Positions 60,739-64,000 of a stretch of DNA of 64,000 bases are shown here, piece after piece. Numbering within the stretch: the first letter of the stretch is position 1; every line of letters starts with the position of its first letter. Made by a program: the position numbers and the translations under genes. The notes under the pieces were generated by a model. That model had not been told where the DNA came from, ran no database searches, and was given only the letters and a program-made list of their open reading frames with translations. Source of the DNA: Paenibacillus xylaniclasticus (GTDB lineage Bacteria > Bacillota > Bacilli > Paenibacillales > Paenibacillaceae); assembly GCF_004001065.1 (NCBI RefSeq), contig NZ_BIML01000005.1, positions 310,001-374,000 on the forward strand. The letters run 5' to 3'.

Positions 60739-61299
60739 CTATTCTGTCTTTAATATGCGGCCTAATTGCTGTGAAATCATTCGAAGCGGCTGACTGGTCT
60801 TCTTGGTCAATGAAAGCATAATGCCGCCTTCCAGGGTCGCAATAATGAACAGTGCATGCTGTCTGGCCTCATCCGTCGACATGCCTTCCTGTTCAAGCTT
60901 GCGGGCTATAATGCGTTCATAATTCTCGTATACTCGCTCACATGCTGATCGAACATTTTCGCTTAGTGCACCCATCTCGCTAACAATGCTTGTAAACGTG
61001 TAGCTTGCGATTGTGCCCTCATTGTCGTACAGCTGAATCAGCTTATCCAGCACCACCGAAAGCGCTTCTTGAGTACTTCTATTCCCTCCGAAAATACTCT
61101 CCATGTCCTGTACAATCACTTGGCCTAACGCTTCCAGACATGTGACAAGCAGCTGCTCCTTGCCCAAAGGAAAGTAATGATAGAATGCCCCTTTGGAAAT
61201 ATCGCATGCCTGTAGCAGCTCGGAAAGCCCTACCCCCATATACCCTTTCTTCTGAAATAGAGCAGTAGCTACTTCAATAATGTACGTTTTTTTGTCCAT
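60739..61299 (-). CDS. TetR-family regulator of the DHA2 pump
   Basis: 186 residues. Helix-turn-helix YMGVGLSELLQACDISKGAF followed by YHYFPLGKEQLL, typical of the YxaF/LmrA group of TetR repressors. It leads the operon with the MFS gene. The palindrome CAGACC-AACC-GGTCTG (61316-61331), 17 bases upstream of its ATG, resembles LmrA/YxaF operators, so autoregulation is likely. Confidence 0.9.
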   Translation of the reverse strand: MDKKTYIIEVATALFQKKGYMGVGLSELLQACDISKGAFYHYFPLGKEQLLVTCLEALGQVIVQDMESIFGGNRSTQEALSVVLDKLIQLYDNEGTIASYTFTSIVSEMGALSENVRSACERVYENYERIIARKLEQEGMSTDEARQHALFIIATLEGGIMLSLTKKTSQPLRMISQQLGRILKTE

Positions 61300-61315
61300 A
61301 CCATTATCCTTTCAC

Positions 61316-61331
61316 CAGACCAACCGGTCTG
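61316..61331. promoter_or_regulatory. TetR operator
   Basis: CAGACC (61316-61321) and GGTCTG (61326-61331) with a 4-base centre, similar to the GACC/GGTC operators of LmrA/YxaF-type repressors, placed immediately upstream of the tetR gene. Confidence 0.65.
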
Positions 61332-61566
61332 ACTACTACTATAGCAAAATAATTCGTAATAATTCAAACTGTTTTTTATGTAACTTGCTGTGGTTCTATC
61401 ATTAATTCAATAGATTCTACTCATTTTATCCAATTAGTATAGGAATCATTCTTATTATTTTGTATTCTATATGCCGCTTTCTGCATGTGCCAGTACAAAT
61501 TTTCATGGCTAGAATCACTTCGTATAAAAATGTTCATATTGGTTAGACTTACATGCATAGATTGGT

Positions 61567-61619
61567 TGTAGATTTTAGTTGCAGTTTTATTGCAGTTTGA
61601 GGTTGTGATTTGTATAATA
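61567..61619 (+). promoter_or_regulatory. Promoter with tandem repeats upstream of the toxin-antitoxin pair
   Basis: TTGCAG (61591-61596), 17 bases, TATAAT (61614-61619). Overlapping the -35 are tandem 11-mers TTGCAGTTTTA (61580-61590) and TTGCAGTTTGA (61591-61601), with a looser third copy TTGTAGATTTTA from 61567. Such iterated sites suit antitoxin autorepression. The rest of the gap 61332-61566 is AT-rich with no gene. Confidence 0.55.
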
Positions 61620-61654
61620 GGAGGTGTAAGCCTATGCCTAAAGAGGTGAAGTTA

Positions 61655-62296
61655 ATGTCCACCGTTTTGGATAGAGAAAAGGTCCGACATTTTGGTGCAT
61701 TAATCGAAACAATCGAATCCATGGAAGATAGCGAGAAAATTGCTTTAAATATTAGTGATTTTAAAGCATTTTTAAATGTCATGCGGGATTATGCAGTGAT
61801 GACTCACTTAAGCGACTCAGATTCGGAAATCGCGACTGCTTTGTCATGTGTAGCAGACTACGTCGATCAAGCATCTACTGAAGTCACTAAAGCCAAGCCA
61901 ACATTTTATAAGACAACAAAACTCGCTGAAATCTTTGACGTTTCAGTTACTGCAATTAATAAATGGATCGATGAGGGCAGATTTATTGGGTATCGTCGCC
62001 CTGAACCAGGAAAGCATGCACGAATACCCCATTTTACACCCTTCCGCCTGCGAGATGGGTCTGTTGTTCCGTTGGGTAAACTAATTGATGAATACTCGGG
62101 AAATCCCGCTGCTTCATTTGCTGATGATGATGAACGTCAATTACTCCATAACGAGCTGCGTCGACTACAGGATAAATACGAAACATTGTCGTATGATGAG
62201 GCATTCGGTGGACGTGTTTTATCGCCCAGCGAGGAAAGTGATGCGTCATGGTGGAATTTCTATGAGAGAAAGCTGAGCGAACTGAATAATGGTTAA
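61655..62296 (+). CDS. HTH-domain protein, candidate antitoxin of a TumE-type pair
   Basis: 213 residues from the ATG at 61655 (GAGGTG seven bases upstream). An alternative ATG at 61634 has AGGAGG before it, but the TATAAT box at 61614-61619 puts transcription start near 61626, past that ribosome site. The first ~80 residues are acidic and helical. Residues ~90-135 form an excisionase/MerR-like winged helix (KTTKLAEIFDVSVTAINKWI, then DEGRFIGYRRP and KHARIP). It overlaps the next gene by eight bases. I infer an antitoxin-regulator; a phage excisionase-like factor is the alternative. Confidence 0.6.
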   Translation: MSTVLDREKVRHFGALIETIESMEDSEKIALNISDFKAFLNVMRDYAVMTHLSDSDSEIATALSCVADYVDQASTEVTKAKPTFYKTTKLAEIFDVSVTAINKWIDEGRFIGYRRPEPGKHARIPHFTPFRLRDGSVVPLGKLIDEYSGNPAASFADDDERQLLHNELRRLQDKYETLSYDEAFGGRVLSPSEESDASWWNFYERKLSELNNG

Positions 62297-62774
62297 TTAT
62301 GAGCACTGGGCAGTAAATAGAGACCAGAAGATGCCTGAAACCGACTTTGATTACATCGCCAATCAGTTCGCGGACATCATCCAAGGGGAAGTAAAGCCCG
62401 GTAATCACGATGGAAGAGACGGGTGGCCGCAGGTTCGAAAGACAATCACTCTTCAGGATGGTCTCGGAGTGCTCGAAGTAAACGAATACATTGATAGAAA
62501 AACAAGAACCATTGAAAAGTTTGAATATAACTGGAACTATACTCTCAACCGTCAATGGAAATTTCATTACGATACGTATCATCCAAAAAGATACTGGACA
62601 GATACGATTCATTATCATCAACACGATGAGCCTTCTCCAAATAAGTCCGAACAAGATCGAATATCTAATTTTCGAATGAGAGACTTACTACATATTCTGG
62701 AGACCATCCGCATAATTAGACGGATCACTATCGAACAAGCTAAGTTCCAGCAGGAAACTCAATTGCTTAAATAA
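62289..62774 (+). CDS. TumE/DUF6516-like protein, candidate toxin
   Basis: 161 residues, eight-base overlap with the upstream gene. The central pattern QWKFHYDTYHPKRYWTD then IHYHQHDE and a C-terminal helix (RMRDLLHILETIRIIRRIT) resembles the TumE/DUF6516 toxins, in which a wRYDnxph...HxHxx core is followed by an L-x-x-I-L helix. TumE family members are found as toxins in type II modules. Toxic activity is inferred from family likeness and gene coupling only. Confidence 0.5.
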   Translation: MVNYEHWAVNRDQKMPETDFDYIANQFADIIQGEVKPGNHDGRDGWPQVRKTITLQDGLGVLEVNEYIDRKTRTIEKFEYNWNYTLNRQWKFHYDTYHPKRYWTDTIHYHQHDEPSPNKSEQDRISNFRMRDLLHILETIRIIRRITIEQAKFQQETQLLK

Positions 62775-62803
62775 ATAAAATAAGGATTAATATTCTTAAT
62801 AGA

Positions 62804-62833
62804 CTCAGGGCACCCCACGGGGTGCCCTGAGTT
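62804..62833 (+). terminator. Intrinsic terminator of the toxin-antitoxin pair
   Basis: ACTCAGGGCACCCC and GGGGTGCCCTGAGT form a perfect 14-bp stem with a 2-base centre, followed by TCCTCTACTTTT. Confidence 0.82.
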
Positions 62834-62862
62834 CCTCTACTTTTCCGTTTATCCAATTCTCA

Positions 62863-63405
62863 TTAGCTTCCGGAGGCCATAGCATCAGCCTTTGTTATAT
62901 GAACCGTGCCATGGGGATGCTGAGGCGGTGCGTAAATGACATATACCTTGAGCGGCTTGTGGCCCGTGTTCGTGACGTTATGCCATTTGCCAGCCGGTAT
63001 CATTATGGCATAGTCATCGTATGCGTATGCCGTAAAGTCTAATCGGTCCTTCGCATCCCCCATCTGAACCAGCCCCTGACCTTCTTCAATCCGTATGAAT
63101 TGATCTGTTGTCGGATGCACCTCAAGACCGATGTCATCCCCAACAGGGATACTCATCACGGTCACTTGAAAGTGTTTCCCCGTCCATAGAGTCGTTCTGT
63201 ACGTCTTGTTTCGTCTCGCAGCCTCAGCGATATTAATGACGTATGGCCTTGGTCCATAATCTTGTATGGGTGTCTTACCTGGCGGATATAAAGGGTATCC
63301 ATGCTGAGCAAACGGATATTTCACATGAACAGAAGGGTAAACCGCCATATGCCCGTTCGTATAGTATGGATGTCCATAAGTAACAGGAGCCGCATGATAA
63401 TACAT
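62863..63405 (-). CDS. Cupin-domain protein
   Basis: 180 residues from the ATG at 63405 (AAGGAG upstream). The first ~50 residues are rich in Tyr, His and Pro (MYYHAAPVTYGHPYY), as in spore-coat or surface-exposed proteins. The rest is a small cupin: DDIGLEVHPTTDQFIRIEEG, VQMGD, AIMIPAGKWHNVTNTG. Metal-site His/Glu residues are partly kept (H, Q, E, H). Function is unknown; a coat-associated role is speculation. Confidence 0.85.
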   Translation of the reverse strand: MYYHAAPVTYGHPYYTNGHMAVYPSVHVKYPFAQHGYPLYPPGKTPIQDYGPRPYVINIAEAARRNKTYRTTLWTGKHFQVTVMSIPVGDDIGLEVHPTTDQFIRIEEGQGLVQMGDAKDRLDFTAYAYDDYAIMIPAGKWHNVTNTGHKPLKVYVIYAPPQHPHGTVHITKADAMASGS

Positions 63406-63482
63406 CGGAGTCACTCCTTCCTGGGATGTTAACCATACTATGCCCAAGGTAAAAAGGACGTTCTAAAGGATGACCGCAACCG

Positions 63483-63575
63483 TTAAATATAACGAATCGC
63501 GGATAGCAATAGAAGCAAAGCGATTCCAAAGCATATCCGCATCAGCCACCGATCCTGGCGATCGAAGGAATTCAT
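63483..63575 (-). CDS. 30-residue membrane peptide overlapping cydB (candidate cytochrome bd small subunit)
   Basis: ATG 63575 overlaps the cydB TGA as ATGA and has AAGGGGAG upstream. It encodes MNSFDRQDRWLMRICFGIAL followed by LLLLSAIRYI, one transmembrane helix after a basic N-terminus. CydS in Geobacillus and CydX in E. coli are single-helix peptides of 30-40 residues encoded at the same place. The sequence itself does not match either closely, so the role is inferred from size, topology and position. Confidence 0.6.
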   Translation of the reverse strand: MNSFDRQDRWLMRICFGIALLLLLSAIRYI

Positions 63576-64000
63576 GACGTTCTCCCCTTTACATAATTAA
63601 CATTGAATAGAAACAACCGAAGCAGAAGCGTCAACGCAGGTATCAGCAGACAAAGTCCGGCCACGAACGATACGACTAACGCCCTGCCCATAACCGGATT
63701 CGTAGCGCTGCTTGCAACCGTTAGATACGGGTACAGCAAATAAGGAAGATGCGAGATGCCGTAGCCGAAGAAGGCGAATGCGAATTGAAGCATAACCATA
63801 ACAAACGCCGTTCCGTATTTTCGTCGCTTCCATATTAAATAGCTTGCAATAACAAAACATACCAGCGACAGACCGAATAGCCACCAGTAATGAAGCATGT
63901 TCCGGAAATGCTCCTGATTGTGGTTGCGCAGTGCAATGAAGATAAATAGGCTGGAGACGATCGTCGGCGCGCCCCCCATTAGCGCAAAGGAACGAAGCCA
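63572..64000 (-). CDS. cydB: Cytochrome d ubiquinol oxidase subunit II, C-terminal part (5' end outside window)
   Basis: 142 codons of the 3' end; the frame is open past 64000. Residues show four transmembrane helices and the conserved FAFFGYGISHLPYLLYPYLT segment of CydB, then a final helix pair. CydB is the membrane partner of CydA in the bd-type quinol oxidase, which reduces oxygen at low tension. An internal ATG at 63979 is not the true start. It is followed by a coupled 30-codon ORF. Confidence 0.88.
   Translation of the reverse strand, partial: WLRSFALMGGAPTIVSSLFIFIALRNHNQEHFRNMLHYWWLFGLSLVCFVIASYLIWKRRKYGTAFVMVMLQFAFAFFGYGISHLPYLLYPYLTVASSATNPVMGRALVVSFVAGLCLLIPALTLLLRLFLFNVNYVKGRTS

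Noticed and set aside
61634-61654. ATG 61634 as start of the HTH protein
   Set aside because: Its AGGAGG site would lie before the transcription start implied by the TATAAT box at 61614-61619; ATG 61655 has its own ribosome site.
1-64000. tRNA, rRNA, CRISPR arrays, prophage or complete insertion sequences
   Set aside because: No cloverleaf, rRNA core sequence, regular repeat-spacer pattern, phage structural genes or intact transposase was seen; only the IS3 orfA fragment at 36.4 kb remains.

Overview
The window looks like chromosome of a Gram-positive, spore-forming member of the Paenibacillaceae, most likely Paenibacillus or a close relative. This is inferred from mid-range base composition, frequent TTG/GTG starts behind strong GGAGG sites, SLH-domain and copper-amine-oxidase-N-domain surface proteins, a FapR-like operator in front of fabI, and Bacillus-type families (YwbE, PadR-DUF1048, YhgE/Pip-like, CPBP). 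No rRNA, tRNA, CRISPR array or intact insertion sequence was seen.

Layout. 1-8.4 kb: the tail of an aldo/keto reductase, a three-gene ABC-2 exporter (ATPase plus two permeases), an SDR enzyme, a TetR-ATPase-permease exporter operon followed by a pentapeptide-repeat protein, and an epimerase-like protein. 8.4-20.3 kb: a luciferase-like monooxygenase, an MCP, a possible uracil-DNA-glycosylase-fold protein, fabI, a secreted TraB-type protein, class II fructose-bisphosphate aldolase, an FMN reductase, a methyltransferase preceded by a 12-codon uORF, an inositol-monophosphatase-family protein, YwbE, a RidA-like protein and a DJ-1/PfpI protein. 20.3-33 kb: a MarR-MFS pair, a QorB-like NmrA protein, a Tet(M)-like ribosomal protection GTPase, SDRs, a methyltransferase/GNAT pair, a MerR regulator with twin divergent operators, a YceI protein and a two-component system.

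33.0-36.6 kb is a visibly AT-rich island: a lactococcin-972-like secreted peptide, its usual large membrane partner and a dedicated ABC ATPase, closed by a strong terminator fused to an IS3-type orfA remnant. The membrane gene has two lesions: a start put out of frame at an A5 run, and an in-frame TAA that splits off the last ~70 residues. The peptide and ATPase genes look intact.

36.6-45.9 kb: a spermidine-synthase-like protein, PhnA, VanZ, a catalase behind a MurC-like N-terminal remnant, an SLH protein, PadR with a frameshifted DUF1048 gene, and a TetR/YhgE-like pair. 46.1-55.4 kb: two adjacent paralogous operons, each with an SsuB-type ATPase, an SsuC-type permease, a lipoprotein binding protein and an NtaA/SnaA/DszA-type flavin monooxygenase. 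The first carries an extra permease. The second has its own promoter and a structured leader containing an intrinsic terminator, a candidate undescribed attenuator or riboswitch. Together they suggest import and oxidative cleavage of an organosulfur or similar C-S/C-N compound, with the substrate unknown. 55.4-64 kb: an alpha/beta hydrolase, two DHA2-type efflux pumps (one with its TetR and operator), a CPBP protease, a candidate TumE-type toxin-antitoxin pair, a cupin protein, and the 3' end of cydB with a 30-codon membrane ORF overlapping its stop.

Three to four loci are broken by single-base indels, several in short A or AT runs. Either the assembly keeps residual indel errors or these genes are really decaying, and this affects how the broken genes should be read.
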